From: CAMBDR01 sp046597185
GTDB taxonomy: Bacteria > Pseudomonadota > Gammaproteobacteria > Burkholderiales > Burkholderiaceae_D
DNA: 7,213 nt
Assembly (NCBI GenBank): GCA_046597185.1
Contig: JBKJLF010000618.1
Location: forward strand, 1-7,213
Reading direction: 5' to 3'
A program made the translations under genes and the position numbers. The notes below the pieces were generated by a model. That model was not told the DNA's origin and did not search any database. It saw nothing but the letters and a program-made list of their open reading frames with translations. This document shows positions 1 through 5,418 of the stretch, piece after piece; the stretch's first letter is position 1, and every line of letters begins with the position of its first letter.

Positions 1-1
1 G

Positions 2-181
2 ATTGTGGTGGGCGTCATCAATGCCAGTGCGGAAAGTGCGCAACTGGCATTGGCCATGCCCGCCATCCCGCCCCAATTGCAAGCGCCATTCGCAGACACC
101 CACCAGCAAACCGGCCAGCAAGATAGCGAACAAAGCGAACAAAGCGAACAATACGAGGCAACGCGCATGGCCAGATCATAA
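2..181 (+). CDS. C-terminal end of an unrecognised protein (5' end outside window)
   Basis: Frame 2 is open from the window edge to a TAA at 179-181 and gives 59 residues. They begin with a hydrophobic stretch (IVVGVINASAES) and continue into a Pro/Gln-rich, then Ser-Glu-Gln-rich tail that ends in MARS. The tail contains three exact copies of a 9-base unit (125-151) read as Ser-Glu-Gln. A low-complexity hydrophilic C-terminus of this kind is usual for the end of a signalling or chemotaxis protein, but no domain can be assigned from what remains. It lies 137 bases upstream of the REC-PAS-GGDEF-EAL gene on the same strand, so the two could be co-transcribed; I see no convincing terminator between them. 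The frame is preferred over overlapping alternatives because its residue composition is plausible and it ends cleanly. The family is unknown. Confidence 0.5.
   Translation: MVVGVINASAESAQLALAMPAIPPQLQAPFADTHQQTGQQDSEQSEQSEQYEATRMARS
125..151 (+). repeat. Three tandem copies of a 9-bp unit (Ser-Glu-Gln repeat)
   Basis: AGCGAACAA occurs three times without interruption at 125-133, 134-142 and 143-151. In the frame of the partial upstream gene it reads Ser-Glu-Gln three times. It is a short in-frame microsatellite that could vary in copy number without breaking the frame. Confidence 0.85.
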
Positions 182-318
182 GCAGCGCACCCGATTTGTC
201 ATGCCATGCCGGGGCAGCACGCAATTTAGGTGCGCCAGCGCACAGACTCCCGGTTCCCCATCGTCAATACTGGCTTTCACACCAACAATTTACGCCAAAG
301 CGATGGGGGCTACACCAA
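182..318. other. Gap between upstream gene and REC-PAS-GGDEF-EAL gene
   Basis: This 137-base spacer has a small palindrome at 230-243 (GTGCGC, two bases, GCGCAC) with no following T-run, so it is not an obvious intrinsic terminator. I could not pick out a convincing sigma-70 promoter. An in-frame ATG at 196 extends the downstream gene backward, but the extra 41 residues have no domain character. Confidence 0.4.
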
Positions 319-2457
319 ATGTCCAATAAAATTCTCCTGATCACCACCGATGCGGCCACCGAACAAATATTGCGCACCTTGCTTGATGCGGCAAAGGACA
401 AAGCCTTTCAACTCGAATGCATACAGCAGTTGGACGAGGGCTTAAGCCGGATCGGGCGCGGTGAAATCGACGCCATTATCCTCGACCTGGCCCTGCCCGG
501 GTCCGACCAAATCGACTGTTTTAATCAAATTTACCCTGCCGCCCCGCATATTCCCATCATCACACTGTGCGAGTCGGACCACGAAGCATTGGGCATCCAG
601 AGCGTGCATTGTGGGGCGCAAAGTTATTGGTTGAAGGGTAGCCTCAATTCTTATCTGATTGCGCAAGGATTAAGCAGCGTGATTGCGCGCAAAGTGCTGG
701 AAGATTCGTTTTACCTGGAAAAAGCACGCGCCGAAATTGCCTTGAATTCGATTGGTGACGCCGTCATTTGTACCGATTTGGCTGGCAATGTCAATTATTT
801 GAATATCGCTGCCGAAAAACTCACCGGCTGGGGCCGTGATGAGGCGCACGGGCACTCGATTTGCGATGTGTTTAAAATCATCAATGGCACCACCCGCAAA
901 GCCGAGCGCGACACAGTGGAACGGGTATTACAATACAATCGCACCATCGGCCTACCACCCGACACCGTACTGATACAGCGCGATGGCGGTGAAGTACCGA
1001 TTGAAGATAGCGCCGCCCCGATCAACGATTGGAGCGGCAGGCGCACGGGCGTCGTGGTGGTGTTTCATGATGTGACGGCAGCCCAGTGCATGAGCAAGAA
1101 AATGGCCTGGCTGGCGCAGCATGATTTTCTGACCAAATTGCCCAACCGGATGATGCTGAACGACCGCATTGACCAGGCCATTGCCATTGCGCGGCGCAAT
1201 GAGAGCCAGTTGGCGGTATTGTTTTTGGACCTGGATAACTTCAAGCATATTAACGATTCGCTCGGCCATGCCATTGGCGATTTACTGTTGCAATCGGTCG
1301 CCAGCCGCCTGATGACCTGTGTGCGCGAGTCTGACACCGTGAGCCGCCAGGGCGGCGATGAATTTGTGATTTTGCTGGCCGAGAGTGACAGCGAAGTCAA
1401 CACCGCCAGCACGGTGAGTAAAATTTTGCATGTATTGGCCAACCCGCACCGACTGCCCAAGTGCGAACTACACATCACCACCAGCATTGGGGTCAGCGTG
1501 TATCCATCTGATGGGGTGGACGCAGAAACCCTGATCAAGAGTGCCGACACCGCCATGTACCACGCCAAACAGCAGGGCCGCAACAATTACCAGTTTTTTC
1601 GCGCCGACATGAATTTGCGTGCGGTCGAGCGCCAAAAAATTGAAGCTTATTTACGCACCGCGCTGGAAAAATGCGAATTTCTTCTGTACTACCAACCCAA
1701 GATGAATCTCAACACCGGTTTAATTACCGGAGCCGAAGCGCTGATCCGCTGGAACAATGCCGACCTTGGCATGGTCATGCCGCTGCGCTTTATTTCGGTG
1801 GCCGAAGACAGCGGCTTAATCGTGCCCATTGGGCGCTGGGTCTTGCGTGAAGCCTGCCTGCAAGCTAAACGCTGGGTCGATGCCGGCTATGCACCGATGA
1901 CGATTTCGGTGAATATTTCGGCGGTCGAATTTCGTCAAAAAGATTTTTTTGAAGGCGTGCGCGCCATTTTGCAAGATACCGGCATGGATGCGCACCAACT
2001 GGAACTGGAAATTACCGAAAGCGTGTTGATGCGAGACGCGCAAATCAGCATCGCCGTTTTGCACGAATTAAAAGCCATGGGCATCAAGCTGGCGATTGAT
2101 GATTTTGGCACCGGTTTTTCCAGCTTAAGCTATTTGGAACAATTTCCGCTGGACGTGCTCAAGATCGACCAATCGTTTGTGCGCGATATTATGAATAATG
2201 GCAGCAACCGCGTGATTATCAATGCCGTCATTGGCATGGGTAACAGTTTGCAATTACGGGTGGTGGCCGAAGGAATAGAAACCCAGGGCCAGCTTGACTA
2301 TTTGCAAACCCAATTATGCCAGGAAGGCCAGGGCTTTTTCTTGAGCCACCCCTTGACCGTTGATCAATTCAACCACGCATTGAGCGATGCCGCACAGGCA
2401 AAGACACGCCAGAACGAGACGGTGAGCAAACTTAATTACGTGGCTTACGTAGATTAA
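319..2457 (+). CDS. REC-PAS-GGDEF-EAL protein (cyclic-di-GMP synthesis/degradation)
   Basis: A 712-residue cytoplasmic protein, predicted to make or break down cyclic-di-GMP under control of phosphorylation and a PAS ligand. The domains in order are: receiver (about 3-120) with phospho-acceptor Asp56, Thr82 and Lys106; PAS (about 137-253); GGDEF (about 262-425) with GGDEF at 345-349 and the inhibitory RxxD at 336-339, exactly five residues ahead; EAL (about 438-690) with ExLxR at 473-477, Asn532, Glu564, the Asp-Asp pair 594-595, Lys615 and Glu651. By family rules both enzyme domains look competent. The receiver's N-terminal acidic pocket is thin: only Asp11 is evident. No signal peptide or membrane segment is seen. 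The ATG at 319 is chosen because receiver homology starts at once (MSNKILLITT); the longer frame from 196 adds an unrelated leader. The Shine-Dalgarno is only a G-run at 305-309. A partner kinase is not in the window unless it is the truncated upstream gene. Confidence 0.93.
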   Translation: MSNKILLITTDAATEQILRTLLDAAKDKAFQLECIQQLDEGLSRIGRGEIDAIILDLALPGSDQIDCFNQIYPAAPHIPIITLCESDHEALGIQSVHCGAQSYWLKGSLNSYLIAQGLSSVIARKVLEDSFYLEKARAEIALNSIGDAVICTDLAGNVNYLNIAAEKLTGWGRDEAHGHSICDVFKIINGTTRKAERDTVERVLQYNRTIGLPPDTVLIQRDGGEVPIEDSAAPINDWSGRRTGVVVVFHDVTAAQCMSKKMAWLAQHDFLTKLPNRMMLNDRIDQAIAIARRNESQLAVLFLDLDNFKHINDSLGHAIGDLLLQSVASRLMTCVRESDTVSRQGGDEFVILLAESDSEVNTASTVSKILHVLANPHRLPKCELHITTSIGVSVYPSDGVDAETLIKSADTAMYHAKQQGRNNYQFFRADMNLRAVERQKIEAYLRTALEKCEFLLYYQPKMNLNTGLITGAEALIRWNNADLGMVMPLRFISVAEDSGLIVPIGRWVLREACLQAKRWVDAGYAPMTISVNISAVEFRQKDFFEGVRAILQDTGMDAHQLELEITESVLMRDAQISIAVLHELKAMGIKLAIDDFGTGFSSLSYLEQFPLDVLKIDQSFVRDIMNNGSNRVIINAVIGMGNSLQLRVVAEGIETQGQLDYLQTQLCQEGQGFFLSHPLTVDQFNHALSDAAQAKTRQNETVSKLNYVAYVD

Positions 2458-2458
2458 G
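2431..2458. repeat. Imperfect inverted repeat across the stop codon
   Basis: CTTAATTACGT (2431-2441) can pair with ACGTAGATTAAG (2447-2458) with one bulged base and a five-base loop. The stem overlaps the TAA of the GGDEF-EAL gene. There is no strong T-run after it, so any termination would be weak. The AGATTAAGC of its right arm recurs at 2531-2539, 80 bases downstream. Confidence 0.35.
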
Positions 2459-2475
2459 CATATTTACAACTGTAT

Positions 2476-2504
2476 TTGAAAAAATCATATTTACTATACC
2501 TTAT
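2476..2504 (+). promoter_or_regulatory. Possible promoter for the PRC-barrel gene
   Basis: The 119-base gap before the PRC-barrel gene is AT-rich. It holds a TTGAAA (2476-2481) and, shortly after, CTATACCTTA (2494-2503), which resembles the extended -10 of sigma-S-type promoters (CTATACTTAA). The spacing between the two boxes is too short for a classical sigma-70 pair, so only the -10-like element is a real candidate. Confidence 0.25.
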
Positions 2505-2576
2505 GTGCGCTACCACACTTACAGCCCGTTAGATTAAGCTCAAACTATCAATTCAGTCACTTTTCAGAAAGGAAAC

Positions 2577-2990
2577 ATGATGAACTATCTAGAGCGCGAT
2601 GTCTACGGCACGGTCAAACGCCAAAGCAAACAAGCCACTTGCCCGACAAAAATGGGGACATTGATGGGCGTCCACACGCTTATTGGCGACAAGGTTTGCA
2701 ATCTCAAACAAGAACCGCTGGGCGACATCAAAGAAATTTTTGTCGATACCAGTACTGGCAGAATTACGTTTGCGGTGTTATCGTCCAACGGCCTGTTTAC
2801 CATGGGCGACAAAATGTTGCCAGTGCCGTGGGCGGCGCTCAAGCTGGACCAGGACAACCACTGTTTTGTTCTCGATATCCGCAAAGACCGTTTTGAAGAC
2901 GCGCCCGGTTTTGATGTGCAGAATTGGCCGAATATGGCTGACCAGGTTTGGTCGGCTCGCATCCATCGTTATTACCAGGTCAGAATGTGA
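2577..2990 (+). CDS. PRC-barrel domain protein
   Basis: A 137-residue soluble protein with a single PRC-barrel domain at about residues 27-105: GVHTLIGDKV, then LGDIKEIFVD, then GRITFAVLSS and a LPVPWAALK strand. The C-terminal segment GFDVQNWPNMAD is typical of the stand-alone PRC-barrel proteins of beta- and alphaproteobacteria. Family members are small beta-barrel adaptors, first described in the photosynthetic reaction centre H subunit and the ribosome maturation factor RimM. The stand-alone forms often appear with envelope-stress genes, and their exact role is mostly unknown. Two adjacent ATGs can start the gene. The AAAGGA at 2568-2573 lies three bases from the first (2577) and six from the second (2580), so the second may be the true start. 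It is probably its own transcription unit, given the 119-base upstream gap. Confidence 0.88.
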   Translation: MMNYLERDVYGTVKRQSKQATCPTKMGTLMGVHTLIGDKVCNLKQEPLGDIKEIFVDTSTGRITFAVLSSNGLFTMGDKMLPVPWAALKLDQDNHCFVLDIRKDRFEDAPGFDVQNWPNMADQVWSARIHRYYQVRM

Positions 2991-3009
2991 GTATGTTGTA
3001 AAGATTCTA

Positions 3010-3095
3010 CGGTGGTCAGATCAAGTTTTATGGTGTGCAGCGCAATTCATTCACAACAAAGCACAGCCATCAGGCTCCCCCCCCTCAGACCACCG
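3010..3095. repeat. Interrupted 11-bp inverted repeat
   Basis: CGGTGGTCAGA at 3010-3020 and TCAGACCACCG at 3085-3095 are reverse complements at 10 of 11 positions, 64 bases apart. The arms could be the ends of a decayed miniature element or the feet of a long hairpin. No target-site duplication stands out. Confidence 0.4.
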
Positions 3096-3211
3096 CTCAC
3101 CGTGCCGGTATCGTTCAGGCAATCAATCAAGTCGCACACTGCATGTAAAAAATCAGGTTCTTCATTAAAATACCCAAAACAGATCAGAATGTAAGCCAGG
3201 GATTGGGACAT
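3047..3211 (-). CDS. Doubtful small ORF, 54 aa
   Basis: A minus-strand frame starts at ATG 3211-3209 and stops at TGA 3049-3047. It gives MSQSLAYILICFGYFNEE, an acidic Cys-containing middle (HAVCDLIDCLND) and a Gly-rich end. The residue composition is protein-like, and the frame spans the C8 run as Gly codons. The upstream TTCAGG is a poor Shine-Dalgarno, too close to the ATG. It could be a real small gene, the leftover C-terminus of a decayed gene, or chance. I recognise no family. Confidence 0.2.
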   Translation of the reverse strand: MSQSLAYILICFGYFNEEPDFLHAVCDLIDCLNDTGTVSGGLRGGSLMAVLCCE

Positions 3212-3295
3212 TACCTGAATTTAATGGTTGGTGTTTTCGATATAAAAATAGTCGTAAGGCTGTTACACTACGGTTTTTTATACTTGGAGCCGCCC

Positions 3296-3550
3296 ATGAC
3301 TTTACTGCACAAATTTCTGGCCTGGTTGGCCGCGCTGTTTCGTCCGCACGGCACAAGCGTGCCGGAACCCCTGGCCAGCTTCAGTTCTGAGCGCATCAGC
3401 GTTAAAACGCAAGGGGCTGGCGGCGATGTCATTCTCATTCCCGGTTTAAACTCGTCGCCACGGGTGTGGGCAGAAATGATTGCCGCCGTGCCCGGTTATC
3501 GCTACCATTTGCTACATTTTTCTGCAATGACAAACCATGGGGCGGGTTGA
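3296..3550 (+). pseudogene. Truncated alpha/beta-hydrolase, N-terminal fragment
   Basis: The ATG at 3296 has a well-placed GGAG (3286-3289, six-base spacer). It begins a protein with a short hydrophobic amphipathic start (LLHKFLAWLAALF) and then the opening of an alpha/beta-hydrolase fold: the strand DVILIPG (44-50) with the oxyanion-hole turn IPGLNSS, the WAEMIAAVPGY helix, and the next strand YRYHLLHF (68-75). Homology appears to stop after about residue 77 (near 3526), followed by seven unrelated residues and a TGA. Family members run to roughly 230-280 residues. The nucleophile elbow (GxSxG), the acid and the histidine are all missing, so the product cannot be an active hydrolase. The break lies about 85 bases ahead of the alkylation-repair gene, which suggests a deletion or insertion joined the two. 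Confidence 0.75.
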
Positions 3551-3552
3551 AT

Positions 3553-3584
3553 TTCGATCCGGCTTCATCGTTCCCAAGATCGAA
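3553..3584. repeat. 7-bp inverted repeat before the alkylation-repair gene
   Basis: TTCGATC (3553-3559) and GATCGAA (3578-3584) are perfect reverse complements across 18 bases. They lie between the break in the hydrolase and the next ribosome binding site. This could be an operator or part of the junction, but the arms are short enough to be chance. Confidence 0.3.
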
Positions 3585-3612
3585 CCATCAAAATATTACC
3601 GGAGAGATGATC

Positions 3613-4401
3613 ATGACAGCGCAACCAGGCACCAAACCTGCAAAAGCGAAAAAACCCGCAAAACCCCGAATGACATTCACCGCAGCCATGAGCGCGTTGC
3701 AGCAAGCGGGGTCGGAGCAAACGCGCAAGACTTACCTGCGCCATGGCGCGCAAGAACCGATGTTCGGGGTCAGTTTCGCCAGCTTGAAGCTGCTGCACAA
3801 AGCGATTGGTGTGGATCACGAACTGGCGCTTGCGCTGTGGGACAGCGGCAACCTGGACGCACGCAATCTGGCGGTGAAGATTGTGGACCCATTGCAGATG
3901 TCGGCGCAGCTTCTCGATGAATGGGCGCGCTGGGACGTGCCACGAACCTGCGGTGCCTACGTGGCAGAAGTGGCCAGCGAGGGTGACCATGCCATATCTC
4001 GCGTCAGTGCCTGGCTCGCCTCTCCAGAGGATGCGCAGCGTGCAACGGGCTGGACGCTGGTGGGTGTGCTGGCGATGCGGGATCAGAATTTGGCGGACGC
4101 CTGGTTTCTTGATTGTTTGGCAGAGGCCGAAAAGGCGATCCACCAAGCAGCGAACACGCTACGCGGCCCAATGAACCTGGCACTGATTAAAATCGGTTGC
4201 CGAAATGCCGCCTTGCGTGAGGCGGTCATATCTGCCGCGCAGCGAATCGGCAAGGTCATCATCGACCATGGCGACACCGCCTGCAAGACGGCAGATGCAA
4301 AGGCAGACATCGACAAGGCGTGGGCGCATTCGACATCGAAGGGCTTTGACAGCCCCGCAGCCCAAGAGCGGACACGCGAATCTGCGCGGCTGCGCTGCTG
4401 A
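3613..4401 (+). CDS. AlkD-like DNA alkylation repair protein
   Basis: A 262-residue protein resembling the DNA alkylation repair family (AlkD-like, COG4912/PF08713). These are HEAT-like helical-repeat proteins that wrap DNA and, in characterised members, remove N3- or N7-alkylated bases. A Lys/Ala/Pro-rich N-terminal tail (2-20) comes first. Then come helical repeats: a MFGVSFASLKLLHKAIG segment (50-66), the block LALALWDSGNLDARNLAVKIVDP (71-93), a Trp-rich turn (LLDEWARWDVPRT, 100-112), and further helices to about 215. The C-terminal part is Lys-rich and ends TSKGFDSPAAQERTR. I could not map the catalytic Trp/Asp residues of Bacillus AlkD onto it with certainty, so glycosylase activity is inferred. 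GGAGA (3601-3605) lies seven bases from ATG 3613 but only one from the in-frame ATG at 3607, so 3613 is chosen. A strong terminator follows. It is a DNA-damage-related neighbour of the SOS-type toxin gene. Confidence 0.78.
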   Translation: MTAQPGTKPAKAKKPAKPRMTFTAAMSALQQAGSEQTRKTYLRHGAQEPMFGVSFASLKLLHKAIGVDHELALALWDSGNLDARNLAVKIVDPLQMSAQLLDEWARWDVPRTCGAYVAEVASEGDHAISRVSAWLASPEDAQRATGWTLVGVLAMRDQNLADAWFLDCLAEAEKAIHQAANTLRGPMNLALIKIGCRNAALREAVISAAQRIGKVIIDHGDTACKTADAKADIDKAWAHSTSKGFDSPAAQERTRESARLRC

Positions 4402-4416
4402 CAGGCAAGGTTGCCA

Positions 4417-4458
4417 CGCCGGAGCCAGTATCTGATCGATATGGCTGCCCGGCGTTTT
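4417..4458 (+). terminator. Intrinsic terminator after the alkylation-repair gene
   Basis: CGCCGG (4417-4422) pairs with CCGGCG (4449-4454). Inside it, AGCCA-TATC pairs with GATATGGCT with one bulged G. A short loop and a TTTT (4455-4458) complete a rho-independent terminator. It starts 15 bases after the stop codon. It also lies between two converging genes; on the minus strand no T-run follows the hairpin, so it mainly serves the plus strand. Confidence 0.8.
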
Positions 4459-4465
4459 AAGCACG

Positions 4466-4831
4466 TTACTGTGGTTTCAGTTGATCCGCCTCCGGTATCA
4501 AAATCACAATCTCATGTGCGACATGTATGCGCACGCGGGTGTGTACGCCAAACCCGGCCAAGGCCAGCCAGTGCCCACTCAAATGTATCCGTGGGACGGC
4601 GGGGTTACTGGCAGGGGCAGCGCCCGCGCCAACCGTAACCCGCCGCCGGGGCCTGATGCGCGCAGGGCAGCAATGCTTGGGTGGCTTGGGTGGCTTGGGG
4701 GCGGCCTCAATGCTGGCCTGGCGGGCCAGTAAGGATTGCAGTAATGCGACTAACTCGGGGGGAAGCGGGGTGGTGCTGGGGTGTGAATTGGTGGATGCGG
4801 GTGCAATCCGTGTATCATTCGGCTTAGCCAT
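4466..4831 (-). CDS. symE-like: SymE-family type I toxin with Pro-rich N-terminus
   Basis: A 121-residue protein. The C-terminal part matches the SymE toxin family (PF08845): RRRVTVGAG (62-70), then the hallmark RIHLSGHWLALAGFGVHTRV (81-100) and the final strands RIHVAHEIVILIPEA (101-115). In E. coli, SymE is an AbrB-fold-derived toxin that is induced by DNA damage, represses translation and causes RNA decay or nucleoid condensation; the same role here is inference. Residues 1-60 are an extension rich in Ala, Pro, Ser and Thr, with a PKPPKPPK stretch coded by a 9-bp DNA repeat (4676-4702). Start choice: complement of 4829-4831 has GGAG at 4838-4841, six bases away; the longer frame to 4888 would run through the UTR hairpin. 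The promoter and LexA-like site are at 4919-4956, and an antisense RNA candidate covers the start. It converges with the alkylation-repair gene. Confidence 0.82.
   Translation of the reverse strand: MAKPNDTRIAPASTNSHPSTTPLPPELVALLQSLLARQASIEAAPKPPKPPKHCCPARIRPRRRVTVGAGAAPASNPAVPRIHLSGHWLALAGFGVHTRVRIHVAHEIVILIPEADQLKPQ
4676..4702. repeat. 9-bp tandem repeat inside the SymE-like gene
   Basis: CTTGGGTGG is present twice (4676-4684, 4685-4693), followed by a degenerate third copy (4694-4702). On the minus strand it codes Pro-Lys-Pro repeats in the linker between the N-terminal extension and the toxin domain. Confidence 0.75.
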
Positions 4832-4909
4832 GGTCAACTCCGTTAAGTTTGCTTGATTGTGGTTAGCGGGTTGCTGGTGGTGGTTCACCAGTAGCCCGCG
4901 CTGTTTTTT
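4825..4909 (+). ncRNA. Candidate SymR-like antisense RNA (about 80-85 nt)
   Basis: A transcript on the plus strand would start near 4825, seven bases past a -10-like TATCAT (4813-4818), and end in the T-run at 4904-4909 of the terminator described separately. It would cover the toxin's start codon (4829-4831) and Shine-Dalgarno (4838-4841) and most of its leader. E. coli SymR is a cis-encoded antisense RNA of 77 nt with just this geometry. The -35 is weak: TTGGTG at 4788-4793 with a long 19-base spacer. The start site is therefore an estimate. The terminator direction and the overlap with the ribosome binding site are visible in the sequence; expression and silencing are inferred. Confidence 0.5.
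4866..4909 (+). terminator. Intrinsic terminator in the toxin leader, plus strand
   Basis: A 14-bp stem (4866-4879 with 4886-4899) holds two G-U wobbles and a six-base loop GTGGTT. Four bases later come six T (4904-4909). The T-run exists only on the plus strand, opposite to the toxin gene, which points to an antisense transcript ending here. In the toxin mRNA the same hairpin would sit in the 5' leader. Confidence 0.75.
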
Positions 4910-4918
4910 GTCTTGCGA

Positions 4919-4934
4919 CTGGGTTATTATACAG
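4919..4934. promoter_or_regulatory. Near-consensus LexA (SOS) operator
   Basis: CTGGGTTATTATACAG (4919-4934) fits the CTGT-N8-ACAG LexA box of beta- and gammaproteobacteria at seven of eight fixed positions, with an AT-rich core. Read on the minus strand, it contains the TATAAT -10 of the toxin promoter, so bound LexA would block it. Confidence 0.6.
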
Positions 4935-4956
4935 AGTATTTGGCGCGGCGTGGCAA
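4926..4956 (-). promoter_or_regulatory. Promoter of the SymE-like gene
   Basis: On the minus strand a perfect TATAAT (complement of 4926-4931) is preceded by TTGCCA (complement of 4951-4956) with a long 19-base spacer. A start near 4919 would give a leader of about 88 nt before the toxin ATG at 4831. Confidence 0.5.
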
Positions 4957-5035
4957 TAAATTTTTATATATTTATGATAATTTATAGAATATTATAGTGC
5001 ACTTTGGAAAAACCCCATTTTCACAGGAATCTGCC
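4957..5035. promoter_or_regulatory. AT-rich divergent intergenic region
   Basis: From 4957 to about 4998 the sequence is almost pure A/T, between the toxin promoter and the divergent antitoxin-like gene. It includes -10-like TATAAT-type strings on both strands, such as TATTAT, but no -35 good enough to define a plus-strand promoter. Its base composition differs from the roughly balanced GC around it. Confidence 0.35.
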
Positions 5036-5347
5036 ATGTCAAGCCGAAATATCGTTCTCACCGCCCACCAAACTGATTGCGCCGATGGCTTGATCAGTTC
5101 TGCTCACGATCAAAATGCCATCGCGGCCTTACGAGAAGCCGCACGTATCGGGATTGCGGATATTGAAGCTGGCCGCTTCGTCACTTTTTGGCAGCAGCGG
5201 TGGAAGCAATGCGCGGCCATGCGCTCAGTTTGCGCGTGCTGGGCGCGTACCTGCATGATGCGTATGGGGGTGACGTGCGCCAGCGTGGCCAAATTGATTT
5301 TGATAAGGCTGATCAGGAAGAGCAAAACGGCCATGCCTTCCGCGTGA
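5036..5347 (+). pseudogene. ParD-like antitoxin N-terminal half, fused out of frame
   Basis: ATG 5036 has AGGA (5025-5028) seven bases upstream. The first 51 residues look like a ParD-family type II antitoxin: MSSRNIVLTAHQTD gives the N-terminal strand and first helix of a ribbon-helix-helix fold, and NAIAALREAARIGIADIEAGR follows as the second and third helices. ParD antitoxins dimerise, bind their own operator and carry a C-terminal toxin-binding tail. From about 5188 the reading continues into unrelated residues (Trp/Arg/Cys-rich), because the DNA there belongs to another gene in another frame. The normal tail of some 30 residues is missing, and no ParE-like toxin follows. The DNA-binding half could still fold, but neutralisation of a toxin is unlikely. 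It is divergent from the SymE-like gene. Confidence 0.6.
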
Positions 5348-5418
5348 TTGGGCAATATATGGGGCAGCAAGCCCAGCACGGCTTGCACGGTAATGCGCAA
5401 GCCGCGACGAAAGATTGA
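5191..5418 (+). pseudogene. Fragment of a STAND-type (NACHT/NB-ARC-like) ATPase
   Basis: In the frame of 5191-5358 the reading is AAVEAMRGHALSLRVLGAYL, then HDAYGGDVRQRGQIDFDKAD, then EEQNGHAFRVIGQY. The GHAL-x-LRVLGAYL and GGD-x-RxR patterns, and the GHAFRV-x-xxY element, are what I know from the winged-helix and linker region that follows the ATPase core in large bacterial STAND proteins (NACHT or NB-ARC with TPR or WD repeats). Some of these are signal or defence proteins. There is no start codon, no Walker motifs and no repeat domain. Similarity stops near 5358, and the frame ends at TGA 5416-5418 after low-complexity residues. It is therefore an internal remnant of about 56 residues, joined to the antitoxin remnant at about 5188 and to the truncated EAL domain at about 5402. 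It might instead be an unrelated short domain, since only one segment supports it. Confidence 0.5.

Larger units (their letters stand above)
2991..3295. other. 305-base stretch with no confident gene
   Basis: It contains an interrupted inverted repeat (3010-3020 with 3085-3095), a run of eight C (3077-3084) and a weak 54-codon ORF on the minus strand (3211 to 3047). The last part, from about 3211, is AT-rich and should carry the promoter of the broken hydrolase gene. A TATAAA at 3241-3246 is the best -10 look-alike, without a good -35. Confidence 0.5.

Noticed and set aside
196..318. Longer start for the REC-PAS-GGDEF-EAL protein at 196
   Set aside because: The added 41 residues carry no receiver similarity, and the receiver begins immediately at the ATG at 319.
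1065..1586. 173-codon minus-strand frame inside the GGDEF region
   Set aside because: It is antisense to a strongly supported GGDEF domain, its residues show no domain, and it has no ribosome binding site of note.
2683..3168. 161-codon plus-strand frame overlapping and running past the PRC-barrel gene
   Set aside because: Most of it is an out-of-frame reading of the PRC-barrel gene, with Arg/Cys/Trp-rich residues, and the extension has no recognisable content.
3565..4146. 193-codon minus-strand frame opposite the alkylation-repair gene
   Set aside because: The plus-strand reading has clear HEAT-repeat-like family character and a ribosome binding site; this frame is His/Arg/Cys-rich and looks like a shadow.
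4676..4702. Short tandem repeats as a possible CRISPR or repeat array
   Set aside because: The units are 9 bp, contiguous and coding; there are no spacers. No CRISPR array, tRNA or rRNA was recognised anywhere in the window.
4466..4888. Longer start for the SymE-like toxin at 4888
   Set aside because: It would read through the leader hairpin and has no good ribosome binding site, while the start at 4831 has GGAG six bases upstream.
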